Shown here piece by piece: positions 24,321 to 32,674 of a DNA stretch of 64,000 nt. Numbering within the stretch: the first letter of the stretch is position 1; the number at the start of each line of letters is the position of its first letter. The notes beneath the pieces are model-generated. The model made no database searches. It was not told the origin of the DNA and was given only the letters and a program-made list of their open reading frames with translations. A program made the translations under genes and the position numbers. The DNA comes from DATMTS01 sp035564555 (lineage in GTDB: Bacteria; Actinomycetota; Actinomycetes; Actinomycetales; Microbacteriaceae), in the NCBI GenBank assembly GCA_035564555.1, contig DATMTS010000006.1:36971-100970 (forward strand), written 5' to 3'.

Positions 24321-25899
24321 CATCGGGCGCGCGAGCACCCTGCTCGCCTCCGGCACGCTCGTGTCGCGGGTGCTGGGGTTCGCCAAGTCATGGCTGCTCA
24401 TCCAGGCCATCGGCATCCACGCGGGCGGCGACGCGTACACCACCGCGACGATCGTTCCGAACAGCATCTACGCCGTCATCACCCAGGGTCTGCTGAACGC
24501 CATCCTGGTGCCGCAGATCGTGCGCGCCGCCGCGCATCCCGACGGCGGCCGCGGCTACATCAACAAGCTCGTCACGCTCGGAATGACCATCTTCCTCGGG
24601 GTCACGGTCGTCGCGACGGTCTGCTCGCCCTGGCTGATGCACGCGTACGGGCTGCACGGCGAACAGGCCGCGTTGGCCACCGCTTTCGCCTACTGGTCGA
24701 TGCCGCAGATCTTCTTCCTCGGTCTGTACACGCTCCTGGGGGAAGTGCTCAACGCGCGGGAATCCTTCGGCCCGTTCACCTGGGCGCCGGTATTCAACAA
24801 CATCGTCGGCATCGTGATGCTCGGCGGCTTCATGCTGCTGTTCGGCGGCGACCCGAACAGCATGCGACTGCTGACCCACTGGTCGGTCGGCATGGTCGTG
24901 CTGCTCGCCGGCGGAGCGACCCTCGGCATCGCATCCCAGGCGCTCGTGCTGTTCTTCTTCTGGCGACACGTCGGCCTCCGGTACCGGCCCGACTTCGCGT
25001 GGCGCGGCGTGAACTTCGCCGAGGCGGGCCGAGCCGCGGGCTGGACCTTCGCCATGCTGATGGCGACGCAACTGGCCGGGTTGGTGGAGACCAACGTGGC
25101 CAACTCGGCCTCCGGTCGCAACGCCTCCGTCATCGTGATGACGCAGTCCTGGGCGATCTTCATCCTGCCGTACTCGGTCATCGCCCTGTCCATCGTCACC
25201 GCCTATTACACCCGGATGGCGAATCATGCCAGGGAGAACGACTACCGGTCGTTCCGCTCCGACCTGTCGGCCGCGCTGCGCTCGATCGCGGTGACTATCG
25301 CGATCTGCTCCGCCGTGCTGATCGTCACCGCCTATCCGATCGCCCGGTTCTTCACGAGCTCGTACGCGCAGATGGGCAACGTGCTGATCGCCTACCTCGT
25401 CGGTCTCGTTCCGCTGTGCCTGCTGTTCGTGCTGCAGCGGTCGTTCTACGCGCTCGGCGATACGCGCACGCCGTTCATCTTCACGTGCGTCCAGGTCGCC
25501 ATCAATGTGTCCGGGTCTCTGGCCTGTCTCGCGGTGCCGATCGGGTTCCGTGCAGCCGCGATCGCTCTGGTCGTCTCGTTCGCCGGCACCGCGCAGACGA
25601 TTCTGGCCGCGGTGCTGCTGCGCAGGCGGTTGCGTCACCTCGGCGGCAGGATGATCCTCACCAGTCTTGCTAAACACACCATCGCGGCGGTCGTGGCGGC
25701 GGCGGTCGGTTTCGGAACGCTCATCGCGCTGGGTGGAACCTCCGACGGGTTCGCCGTCTCCGACAAGATCCCCGCTCTGATCTCCGCGATCGCGATCGGC
25801 GCGGTCATGCTTCTGGTCTATCTGATCGGTCTTGCGGCGTTGCGCACACCGGAACTTCGGGATGCCATCGGCATGCTGAAGGCTCGGCTCGCGCGCTGA
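24310..25899 (+). CDS. murJ: Lipid II flippase MurJ (MviN)
   Basis: This 529-residue polytopic MOP-superfamily protein has about 14 transmembrane helices and moves lipid II across the membrane for peptidoglycan synthesis. The N-terminus ASTLLASGTLVSRVLGFAKS is typical. The GTG at 24310 follows GGAGGAG at suitable spacing and aligns with the family; a GTG at 24217 would add 31 charged residues and overlap DUF6049 by 104 bp. It lacks the long pseudokinase tail of mycobacterial MviN. The start lies inside the end of DUF6049, indicating coupling. Confidence 0.9.
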   Translation: MAPSIGRASTLLASGTLVSRVLGFAKSWLLIQAIGIHAGGDAYTTATIVPNSIYAVITQGLLNAILVPQIVRAAAHPDGGRGYINKLVTLGMTIFLGVTVVATVCSPWLMHAYGLHGEQAALATAFAYWSMPQIFFLGLYTLLGEVLNARESFGPFTWAPVFNNIVGIVMLGGFMLLFGGDPNSMRLLTHWSVGMVVLLAGGATLGIASQALVLFFFWRHVGLRYRPDFAWRGVNFAEAGRAAGWTFAMLMATQLAGLVETNVANSASGRNASVIVMTQSWAIFILPYSVIALSIVTAYYTRMANHARENDYRSFRSDLSAALRSIAVTIAICSAVLIVTAYPIARFFTSSYAQMGNVLIAYLVGLVPLCLLFVLQRSFYALGDTRTPFIFTCVQVAINVSGSLACLAVPIGFRAAAIALVVSFAGTAQTILAAVLLRRRLRHLGGRMILTSLAKHTIAAVVAAAVGFGTLIALGGTSDGFAVSDKIPALISAIAIGAVMLLVYLIGLAALRTPELRDAIGMLKARLAR

Positions 25900-25979
25900 G
25901 CCGAGGGGAATAGCATCCGCCTAGGATGTGTTGTATCCGCCAGCGGGCAGGTGAGCCCGCGGACATCAAGGAGTTTAAC

Positions 25980-26951
25980 GTGCGGCAGGTCATCATCATC
26001 GGCTCGGGACCGGCGGGCTATACGGCTGGGATCTACGCCGCTCGGGCCGACCTGAAGCCCCTCGTCATCGCCAGTTCCGTCGAGGCTGGCGGCGAGTTGA
26101 TGAACACCACCGAGGTGGAGAACTTCCCTGGATTCCCCGAGGGCATCCAGGGGCCCGAACTCATGATGAAGCTGCAGGCCCAGGCGGAGCGTTTCGGCGC
26201 CGAGGTGGTGCTCGACGACGTCGTCTCGGTGTCGCTCGACGGTCCGGTGAAGAGCGTGAGCCTGGGTAGCGGCGTCACGCACGAGGCCCTCTCGGTCATC
26301 GTCGCCACCGGTTCCGCCTACCGCAAGCTCGGCCTGCCCGACGAAGATCGCCTTTCCGGACACGGCGTCTCGTGGTGCGCCACGTGCGACGGCTTCTTCT
26401 TCAAGACCAAGACGATCGCCGTCGTGGGCGGCGGCGACTCCGCGATGGAGGAGGCGACGTTCCTCACGCGCTTCGCCTCGAAGGTCTATGTGATCCACCG
26501 CAAAGACACACTGCGCGCGTCGAAGATCATGCAGGACAGGGCATTCGCCGATCCCAAGATCGAGTTCATCTGGAACTCCGAGGTGGCCGCGATCAATGGC
26601 GACGATGCGCTGTCTTCCGTGACGCTGCACAGCACGGTCGACGGCTCCGAGCGTGAGCTCGAGCTCGACGGCCTGTTCATCGCGATCGGCAACGATCCGC
26701 GCACACACCTGGTGCACGGTCAGCTCGACCTGACTTCGGACGGCACGATCGCGGTCGCAGGCCGCTCCTCGAAAACGAGCCTGACCGGCGTATTCGCTGC
26801 AGGCGACGTTGTCGACCCGACCTATCGACAAGCGGTCACGGCTGCCGCATCCGGAACCGTCGCCGCGCTGGACGCCGAACACTATCTCGCGGCGCTGCCG
26901 CAGACCGAGCCGGCCGAGGTCGGCAACCTCGAGCTCGCACGAGCGAACTGA
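25980..26951 (+). CDS. trxB: Thioredoxin-disulfide reductase
   Basis: This 323-residue flavoprotein passes NADPH electrons to thioredoxin. The FAD motif GSGPAG is at residues 8-13, the redox-active CATC at 133-136, the NADPH motif GGGDSA at about 152, and the second FAD motif GVFAAGDVVD near the C-terminus. The GTG at 25980 is preceded by AAGGAG; TAGGAT at 25922 is a candidate -10. It is followed 19 bp later by trxA. Confidence 0.95.
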   Translation: MRQVIIIGSGPAGYTAGIYAARADLKPLVIASSVEAGGELMNTTEVENFPGFPEGIQGPELMMKLQAQAERFGAEVVLDDVVSVSLDGPVKSVSLGSGVTHEALSVIVATGSAYRKLGLPDEDRLSGHGVSWCATCDGFFFKTKTIAVVGGGDSAMEEATFLTRFASKVYVIHRKDTLRASKIMQDRAFADPKIEFIWNSEVAAINGDDALSSVTLHSTVDGSERELELDGLFIAIGNDPRTHLVHGQLDLTSDGTIAVAGRSSKTSLTGVFAAGDVVDPTYRQAVTAAASGTVAALDAEHYLAALPQTEPAEVGNLELARAN

Positions 26952-26970
26952 ACAGAATACAAGGAGAGCA

Positions 26971-27297
26971 ATGTCAACCGCCAAGACCGTCACCGACGCC
27001 ACGTTCGAACAGGACGTGCTGAACGCCGATAAGACCGTACTGGTCGATTTCTGGGCCGAATGGTGCGGTCCGTGTCGTGCCGTCGGGCCGATCCTCGACC
27101 AGATCGCCGCCGAGCACGCCGACAAGATCGACATCGTCAAGCTCAACGTCGACGAGAACCCGCAGACCGCGGCCAAGTACCAGATCACGTCGATTCCCGC
27201 GATGAAGGTGTACCAGAAGGGCGAGGTCGTCAAGACCGTCATCGGCGCGAAGCCGAAGCCCGCACTGGAGCAGGACCTCGCCGCGTTCATCGCGTAG
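26971..27297 (+). CDS. trxA: Thioredoxin
   Basis: This 108-residue dithiol carrier has the active site WCGPC at residues 31-35 and the cis-Pro region SIPAMKVY. It starts with ATG at 26971 after AAGGAGAG and is co-transcribed with trxB. A long hairpin ends the operon. Confidence 0.97.
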   Translation: MSTAKTVTDATFEQDVLNADKTVLVDFWAEWCGPCRAVGPILDQIAAEHADKIDIVKLNVDENPQTAAKYQITSIPAMKVYQKGEVVKTVIGAKPKPALEQDLAAFIA

Positions 27298-27305
27298 TCG
27301 TCACC

Positions 27306-27338
27306 GAACGCCCGTCGGCTGCGAGCCGGCGGGCGTTC
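27306..27338 (+). terminator. Terminator after trxA
   Basis: A 15-bp stem with one wobble (27306-27320 with 27324-27338) closes a 3-nt loop. The outer pairs are GAACGCCCG with CGGGCGTTC. No U-tract follows, consistent with an actinobacterial L-shaped terminator. Confidence 0.85.
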
Positions 27339-27361
27339 GTCGCGCGCCCAGTGTCTCTCGC

Positions 27362-27367
27362 TAAGGT
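27362..27367 (+). promoter_or_regulatory. Putative -10 (TAAGGT) of the DUF402 gene
   Basis: TAAGGT ends 6 nt before the GTG at 27374, predicting a leaderless message. Confidence 0.4.
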
Positions 27368-27373
27368 GACGAG

Positions 27374-27937
27374 GTGATCGAGATCGAACCGGGAACGGCG
27401 ACGACCCTACGCTGGCGCAAATGGGACGGCTCGCCGCACTGGGTGGAGCCGTGTGTCTACCTGGGCGAGGACGCAGCCGGCCATTGGTTCGGGCAGCATG
27501 CCGGAGCGGTGAGCGTGCGCCCGGGCCGCACGTTCACGAGCACCGTCGCCAGCGTCGCCCTGGTGCCCGGCGCTCGAATGGAAGGCGACTGGATCGCCAA
27601 CTTCCATGCGCCCGGCCACCACGATCGGCAGCAGGTCTACATCGATTTGGCGTACGACGTGCGATGGGATTCCGCTGCCGCCGAGCTGACCGCGATCGAC
27701 ATGGACCTGGACGTGATTCGCACGGAAGACGAGCGGGGCACCTGGATCGACGACGTCGACGAGTTCGCCGAGCACCGCGAGTTGTACCGGTATCCGGATG
27801 CCGTCGTCGTGGCGATCGAGGCGGCGGCGACGGCCCTCGAGCAGGCCGTGCGCGGCGCTCTGCCGCCGTTCGACGGACGCGCCTCGGACTGGCTTCGGCG
27901 CCTGGACGACCTCGTGCCCCGTGAATCCCTGAGCTGA
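27374..27937 (+). CDS. DUF402 family protein
   Basis: This 187-residue cytosolic protein fits DUF402, whose characterised members hydrolyse nucleoside di- or triphosphates or related phosphoesters. The recognisable core is GDWIANFHAPGHHDRQQVYIDLAYDV followed by TAIDMDLDVIRTEDERG and WIDDVDEFAEH, acidic residues that would bind metal. A C-terminal helix completes it. It is probably the first gene of a small unit with the 58-residue membrane protein. Confidence 0.75.
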   Translation: MIEIEPGTATTLRWRKWDGSPHWVEPCVYLGEDAAGHWFGQHAGAVSVRPGRTFTSTVASVALVPGARMEGDWIANFHAPGHHDRQQVYIDLAYDVRWDSAAAELTAIDMDLDVIRTEDERGTWIDDVDEFAEHRELYRYPDAVVVAIEAAATALEQAVRGALPPFDGRASDWLRRLDDLVPRESLS

Positions 27938-27941
27938 CCTG

Positions 27942-28118
27942 ATGAAGAGCAAGCGCATCCCGCAGTATCTGTTCGCGGCATCCGCCGTGCTGTTCGGCAT
28001 CTGCGCGGCGCTGCAGTTCATGGCCGGCCATTTCGACCTGGGTCTGCTCTTCGGCGTGCTGGCCGTGGTCGGGCTGACGCTGTTCGGCCTGCTGCGATCC
28101 GGGCGCATCACCTGGTAG
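27942..28118 (+). CDS. 58-residue two-helix membrane protein
   Basis: Starting with ATG at 27942, 4 bp after the DUF402 stop, the frame encodes a basic N-terminus (MKSKRIPQY), two hydrophobic helices (about residues 10-27 and 33-50) and a short basic end GRITW. It is too short for most gene finders but has coding character and good placement. Function unknown. Confidence 0.6.
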   Translation: MKSKRIPQYLFAASAVLFGICAALQFMAGHFDLGLLFGVLAVVGLTLFGLLRSGRITW

Positions 28119-28197
28119 CCGCCGGACCGCGTCGGCCTGCTACGGCGCCGGATCGCGTTGGCGCACGCGCGCCCGATTAACCCGCGAGAATGGAGCG

Positions 28198-29430
28198 GTG
28201 CGTGAGATCAAACAGAGCCGGAAGCTGAAAAACGTCCGCTACGACGTGCGGGGACCGATCCTCGTCGAGGCCCAGCGCCTCGAGGCCGAGGGTCACCGCA
28301 TCCTGAAGCTGAACATCGGCAACCCCGCCCCGTTCGGATTCGAGGCTCCGCAGGCCGTACTGGCCGACATGATCCACCACCTGCCCGAGGCCCAGGGCTA
28401 CAGCGACTCGCGCGGCATCTATTCTGCGCGCACGGCGGTCGCACAGTACTACCAGAGCCGCGGACTCGACGCCAACGTCGACGACGTGTTCATTGGCAAC
28501 GGGGTCTCCGAACTGATCAGCATGGTTCTGCAGACGTTCGTCGACGACGGCAATGAGATTCTCGTGCCGGCGCCGGATTATCCGTTGTGGACCGGGGCCG
28601 TGACGCTCGCCGGAGGCACCCCGGTGCATTACCTGTGCGATGAGAGCAACGATTGGGCGCCCGATCTCGAAGACATCGAGTCGAAGATCACGCCGAACAC
28701 GCACGGCATCGTCATCATCAACCCGAACAATCCGACCGGCGCGGTCTATAGCGAAGAGATCGTCAGGGGATTCGTCGACATAGCACGGCGTCATGATCTC
28801 GTACTGTTCAGCGACGAGATCTACGAGAAGATCCTGTTCGACGGCGCCGTTCACCATCACACGGCGACGTACGCGGGTGCCGACGTGCTGTGCCTCACCT
28901 TCAGCGGGCTGTCCAAGGCCTACCGCGTGTGCGGTTACCGTTCGGGATGGGTGCTGATCACCGGTCCCCGTCACTTGGCGCGCGACTTCATCGAGGGCCT
29001 GACCCTCGTGGCGAACATGCGGATGTGCCCCAACGTGCCGGCCCAGCACGCCATCCAGACCGCGCTCGGCGGTTACCAGTCGATCGACGAATTGATCGTG
29101 CCGGGCGGCAGGTTCTACGACCAGGCGATGCTCGCGGATCGCCTGTTGAACGAGATACCCGGAGTCTCCTCCGTTCGACCACGCGGCGCGCTCTACTGCT
29201 TCCCGCGCCTCGACCCGGAGGTCTATCCGATCGCCGACGACCAGGAATTCGTGATCGACCTGCTGCGTGCCAAGAAGATCCTGGTGACGCATGGCACCGG
29301 GTTCAACTGGCCGGCGCCCGATCACTTCCGACTCGTGACCCTCCCCGACGTGCAACTGCTGGAGGAGGCGATCGGACGCATCGCCGAGTTCCTCGCCGAG
29401 TACCGGCATCGCGACGTCGCGCCGGCCTGA
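28198..29430 (+). CDS. alaA: Alanine-type aminotransferase (AlaA family)
   Basis: This 410-residue class I PLP enzyme closely follows the AlaA/AlaC-like alanine-pyruvate transaminase pattern: KLNIGNPAPFGFE, YSDSRGIYSAR, IINPNNPTGAVY, the PLP lysine in FSGLSKAYRVCGYRSGW, and MRMCPNVPAQ. It would interconvert alanine and pyruvate with glutamate. The GTG at 28198 has GAGAAT 6 nt upstream. It is convergent with parB, with a hairpin between. Confidence 0.85.
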   Translation: MREIKQSRKLKNVRYDVRGPILVEAQRLEAEGHRILKLNIGNPAPFGFEAPQAVLADMIHHLPEAQGYSDSRGIYSARTAVAQYYQSRGLDANVDDVFIGNGVSELISMVLQTFVDDGNEILVPAPDYPLWTGAVTLAGGTPVHYLCDESNDWAPDLEDIESKITPNTHGIVIINPNNPTGAVYSEEIVRGFVDIARRHDLVLFSDEIYEKILFDGAVHHHTATYAGADVLCLTFSGLSKAYRVCGYRSGWVLITGPRHLARDFIEGLTLVANMRMCPNVPAQHAIQTALGGYQSIDELIVPGGRFYDQAMLADRLLNEIPGVSSVRPRGALYCFPRLDPEVYPIADDQEFVIDLLRAKKILVTHGTGFNWPAPDHFRLVTLPDVQLLEEAIGRIAEFLAEYRHRDVAPA

Positions 29431-29441
29431 GCCTCGGCTGG

Positions 29442-29460
29442 CGGCCGGTGATCCCGGCCG
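29442..29460. terminator. Bidirectional hairpin between alaA and parB
   Basis: CGGCCGG (29442-29448) pairs with CCGGCCG (29454-29460) over 7 bp with a 5-nt loop, in a 36-bp gap between convergent stops. Confidence 0.6.
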
Positions 29461-29466
29461 TTCCGG

Positions 29467-30432
29467 TCAGCCGAACGCCGGCGATTCACCGAGTTCGCCG
29501 AGGATCCTGTTCAGATCTTCGATGGTTGCGAAATCGATGATGACCTGGCCTTTTCTGCTCGTCAGGTTCACTTTGACCCGCGTGTTCAAGCGATCTCCGA
29601 GACGCTCTGCGACCTCGTCGAGATGCCCTTGGCGCTTGCCCCGCGACGGCCGGGAAGAGACCGGCTTCGGGTTCGCCGACACGACGGCCTCTGCCGCGCG
29701 CACCGACAAGTCCTCGTTCACGATCTTGTCGGCAAGACGCTGCATCGCGGCGGCGTCGCCCGCGGCGAGGATCGCCCTGGCGTGCCCGGCCGACAGCACG
29801 CCGGCGGCGACCCGACTCTGCACCGCCTCGGGCAGTTTCAGCAGGCGCATGGTGTTGCTGATCTGTGGCCGTGAACGCCCGATCCGGTTCGCCAGCTCAT
29901 CCTGCGTGATTCCGAAGTCGGCGAGCAGCTGCTGGTAGGCGGACGCCTCTTCGAGCGGATTCAACTGGGAGCGGTGCAGGTTCTCGAGCAAGGCATCCCG
30001 CAGCATGTCCTCATCGGCGGTCTCCTTGACCACCGCGGGAATGGAGTCCAACCCCAGTGCCTTGGTCGCGCGCAAGCGACGCTCACCCATGATGAGCTCG
30101 TACTTGCCGTCCTGGCCGGCGATCGGCCGCACCACCACGGGCTGCAGCACCCCGACCTCGCGGATACTGACCATCAGTTCCTCGAGCGACTCCTGGTCGA
30201 ACTCGGTGCGTGGCTGCTGAGCGTTGGGGACGATGTCAGCCGGGTCGATGCTCGCGAGCCGCGCACCCGGAACGGCGACCAGTTGTGGTCCGTCGTCTTC
30301 GCGCAAAGCCACGGCGGTGCCGTGATCGGAGCTGCGATCTGCGAAGAAGACATCCACGGGCCGCTGACCGGGGTCGGCGATGGGGATCAGTGCTCCGATT
30401 CCGCGACCGAGTCCCGTGCGTCGTGCTGCCAT
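29467..30432 (-). CDS. parB: Chromosome partitioning protein ParB
   Basis: This 321-residue CTP-dependent clamp binds parS and organises the origin. The N-terminus carries RRTGLGRGIGALI, the ParB core includes PNAQQPRTEFDQESLEEL and the GERRLRA box, and the HTH follows (TQDELANRIGRSRPQISN). The C-terminal dimerisation domain is intact. It is downstream of parA in one operon, separated by 107 bp of repetitive spacer. Confidence 0.95.
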   Translation of the reverse strand: MAARRTGLGRGIGALIPIADPGQRPVDVFFADRSSDHGTAVALREDDGPQLVAVPGARLASIDPADIVPNAQQPRTEFDQESLEELMVSIREVGVLQPVVVRPIAGQDGKYELIMGERRLRATKALGLDSIPAVVKETADEDMLRDALLENLHRSQLNPLEEASAYQQLLADFGITQDELANRIGRSRPQISNTMRLLKLPEAVQSRVAAGVLSAGHARAILAAGDAAAMQRLADKIVNEDLSVRAAEAVVSANPKPVSSRPSRGKRQGHLDEVAERLGDRLNTRVKVNLTSRKGQVIIDFATIEDLNRILGELGESPAFG

Positions 30433-30480
30433 CGTTGGTTTCTCCTTCGTACTCGCGTTGCCGCGGGGTCCTTGCCGTCT

Positions 30481-30538
30481 CGTTCGAGTCTGTCGTTCGC
30501 GCCTGTTCTTCGCGCCTGTGTCGTTCGCGTCTGCTTTG
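30481..30538. repeat. Imperfect 13-14-bp direct repeats in the parA-parB spacer
   Basis: Four imperfect copies of a CGTTCGCGCCTGT-like unit fill the spacer between parA and parB. No open frame of note is present; replication slippage is a likely origin. Confidence 0.6.
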
Positions 30539-30539
30539 C

Positions 30540-31457
30540 TCAGCGCGGGATGCCGCGGCGTGCGATCTCCGCGGCGGCCTCGAGATACGACAGGGCGCCG
30601 GCCGACTGGCCGTCATAGCTGATCACGCTCTGCCCGTAGCTCGGTGCCTCGGAGATGCGGACCGAGCGGGGGATGATCGTCTCGAGTACTTCCTTGGGGA
30701 AGTGCGCGCGAACCTCATCGGCGACCTGGTGCGCCAGATTGGTCCGCGAGTCGTACATCGTCAGCATGATCGTCGAAACCGTGAGCTTCGGGTTCAGATG
30801 CTTCTCGATGAGCTTGATGTTCTTCAGCAATTGACTGAGCCCCTCGAGCGCGTAGTACTCGCACTGAATGGGGATCAGCACCTCGGTGGCTGCGACGAAC
30901 GCGTTGATCGTGAGCAGCCCGAGCGAAGGCGGGCAGTCGATCAGCACATAGTCGATGCCCTCGTCCATCTCCTCCAGGAAGACCGCGAGAGCCCGGCTCA
31001 GCCGTTGTTCGCGAGCGACCATGGAGACCAGTTCGATCTCGGCGCCGGCCAGATCGATGGTCGCAGGGATGCAATACAACCCGGGGAACTCGGGGCTGCG
31101 CTGAACCACGTCGGTGATATCAGTGTCGTTCACGATGACGTCGTAAACACTCGGCGTGCCCTCGCGGTGCTCCACACTGAGAGCCGTCGACGCATTGCCC
31201 TGCGGGTCGAGGTCGATCACCAGCACGTGTGCCCCGGATCGGGCGAGGGCCGCCGCCAGGTTCACGACCGTCGTCGTCTTACCGACGCCGCCCTTCTGGT
31301 TCGAGATCGTGAACACCCTGGTTCGCGCCGGCAACGGAAGCGTGCTCTGCTCTACGGCCTGGCGCCTGCGAGTGAGATCGGCGATCTCCCGAGCCAGCGG
31401 CGTGCTCTCGTCGAAACCGACGGTTGCGGGGGCGCCCTCGCTGTCAGGATGTTTCAC
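30540..31457 (-). CDS. parA: Chromosome partitioning ATPase ParA (Soj)
   Basis: This 305-residue deviant Walker ATPase has SNQKGGVGKTTT with the catalytic Lys at residue 60 and the A' motif DLDPQGNAST. About 46 residues precede the core, as in many actinobacterial ParA proteins. The GTG at 31457 lies inside a perfect parS palindrome. A later in-frame start cannot be excluded, but none has a better ribosome-binding site. It sits downstream of rsmG. Confidence 0.93.
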   Translation of the reverse strand: MKHPDSEGAPATVGFDESTPLAREIADLTRRRQAVEQSTLPLPARTRVFTISNQKGGVGKTTTVVNLAAALARSGAHVLVIDLDPQGNASTALSVEHREGTPSVYDVIVNDTDITDVVQRSPEFPGLYCIPATIDLAGAEIELVSMVAREQRLSRALAVFLEEMDEGIDYVLIDCPPSLGLLTINAFVAATEVLIPIQCEYYALEGLSQLLKNIKLIEKHLNPKLTVSTIMLTMYDSRTNLAHQVADEVRAHFPKEVLETIIPRSVRISEAPSYGQSVISYDGQSAGALSYLEAAAEIARRGIPR

Positions 31458-31464
31458 GTGAAAC
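31451..31464. promoter_or_regulatory. parS: parS site 1
   Basis: GTTTCACGTGAAAC is the perfect 14-bp core of the bacterial parS consensus bound by ParB. It covers the annotated parA GTG start codon. Confidence 0.95.
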
Positions 31465-31533
31465 CTTGTCGCTCTCTGCTCACATCGAAGGAACGGTTGC
31501 TCGTCGAACGGGAACGCGAGGGCTCCCGGATGC

Positions 31534-32154
31534 CTATCTCACTGTAGCCCGGATGACGCGCGTGGCCGGGTCGACGACGCCGACACCGACGTCTTCGACA
31601 CGTACGTCGCTCAATCGATAGCGGCGTGCTTCCTTCACCGCCATCTCGATCTCGCGCTCGGCGCTCGCGCCTTTCATCAGTACGAGCTCTCCGCCGTCCC
31701 GAACCAGGGGAGCGGTCAGCGGAATGAGTTTCTTGAATGCGCTCACGGCGCGAGCCGTGACCTGATCCAGTGGTGCGTCGAGGCGAAGCTCCTCGGCGCG
31801 TGCGCGAACGACCTGAACATTCTCGAGCCCGAGCGAATCTGCCTGCTCCTGCAACCACACGACGCGACGCTCCATGGGTTCGATGAGCACGAGCGACACG
31901 TCGGGGCGCACGATCGCGAGTGCCAGCCCTGGTAGTCCTGCGCCGCTTCCGACGTCGCCCACCCGACCCGGTCGCAGCAGAGCACCGAGCACCGCACAGT
32001 TCAAGATGTGCCTGCTCCATAGACGGGGTGGTTCGAGCGGGCCGATCAGCCCGCGCTCTTCGCCATGCTCAGCGAGGGACTTCGTGAACGCGCGCGCCTG
32101 CTCGATCCGTTCGCCGAAGACGATCGCCGCCGCAGCGGGTTCGGGCTCAAGCAT
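31534..32154 (-). CDS. rsmG: 16S rRNA (guanine-527-N7) methyltransferase RsmG
   Basis: This 206-residue SAM-dependent enzyme (formerly GidB) methylates G527 of 16S rRNA. The SAM motif is VGDVGSGAGLPGLALA near residue 66, with the GPLEPPRLWSRHILN segment before it. The ATG at 32154 abuts parS site 2. It lies between jag and parA in the conserved origin-proximal block. Confidence 0.95.
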   Translation of the reverse strand: MLEPEPAAAAIVFGERIEQARAFTKSLAEHGEERGLIGPLEPPRLWSRHILNCAVLGALLRPGRVGDVGSGAGLPGLALAIVRPDVSLVLIEPMERRVVWLQEQADSLGLENVQVVRARAEELRLDAPLDQVTARAVSAFKKLIPLTAPLVRDGGELVLMKGASAEREIEMAVKEARRYRLSDVRVEDVGVGVVDPATRVIRATVR

Positions 32155-32168
32155 GTTTCACGTGAAAC
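32155..32168. promoter_or_regulatory. parS: parS site 2
   Basis: A second perfect GTTTCACGTGAAAC, 704 bp from site 1, lies exactly between the jag stop codon and the rsmG start codon. Confidence 0.95.
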
Positions 32169-32674
32169 TATGCGCGAGTGATGACGGTGTGGCGCTCTGA
32201 ACCCTCGCCTTGAGAATTCGACGCGTAGCCGCGCTCGGCAACGATGTCGTGCACCAGCTTGCGCTCGTACGACGACATTGGCGGCAGCTCGGCTTGAGCG
32301 GCGCCCTCCTCGACGCGTGCGATCGCCCGATCGACGAGCACTCCGAGTTCCGCTTGGCGCGCGGCCCGGGAGCCGCCGATGTCGAGGATCAGCCGGGAGA
32401 AATCTCCGGTCTTGTTCTGCACCGCAAGCCGCGTCAGCTCTTGCAATGCGGTGACGACATCCGGCTTGGAGAGCACGCGAAGATCGGCGTCGTCCTCGGC
32501 ACTGACCGAGATGTAGACCCGACCGTTGCGCGACTCGATGTCGATGTCACCATCCAGGTCGCAGATGTCCAGCAGTTCCTCGATGTAGTCCGCGGCGAGA
32601 TCGCCTTCGTCATCGATGTTCGCCAAGGAATCATCAACGATCGGCGTAGCGGCGTCGGTCGGAGTGTCGGTCAT
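32168..32674 (-). CDS. jag: Jag/KhpB-type KH-R3H RNA-binding protein
   Basis: This 168-residue protein has a KH-like domain (around FSRLILDIGGSRAARQAEL) and a C-terminal R3H domain (LPPMSSYERKLVHDIVAERG, then SEGSERHTVI-like end). The N-terminal 35 residues are acidic and the Jag-N domain of Firmicutes is absent. KhpB homologues bind RNA and influence cell division. It starts 4 bp into the yidC stop. Confidence 0.9.
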   Translation of the reverse strand: MTDTPTDAATPIVDDSLANIDDEGDLAADYIEELLDICDLDGDIDIESRNGRVYISVSAEDDADLRVLSKPDVVTALQELTRLAVQNKTGDFSRLILDIGGSRAARQAELGVLVDRAIARVEEGAAQAELPPMSSYERKLVHDIVAERGYASNSQGEGSERHTVITRA

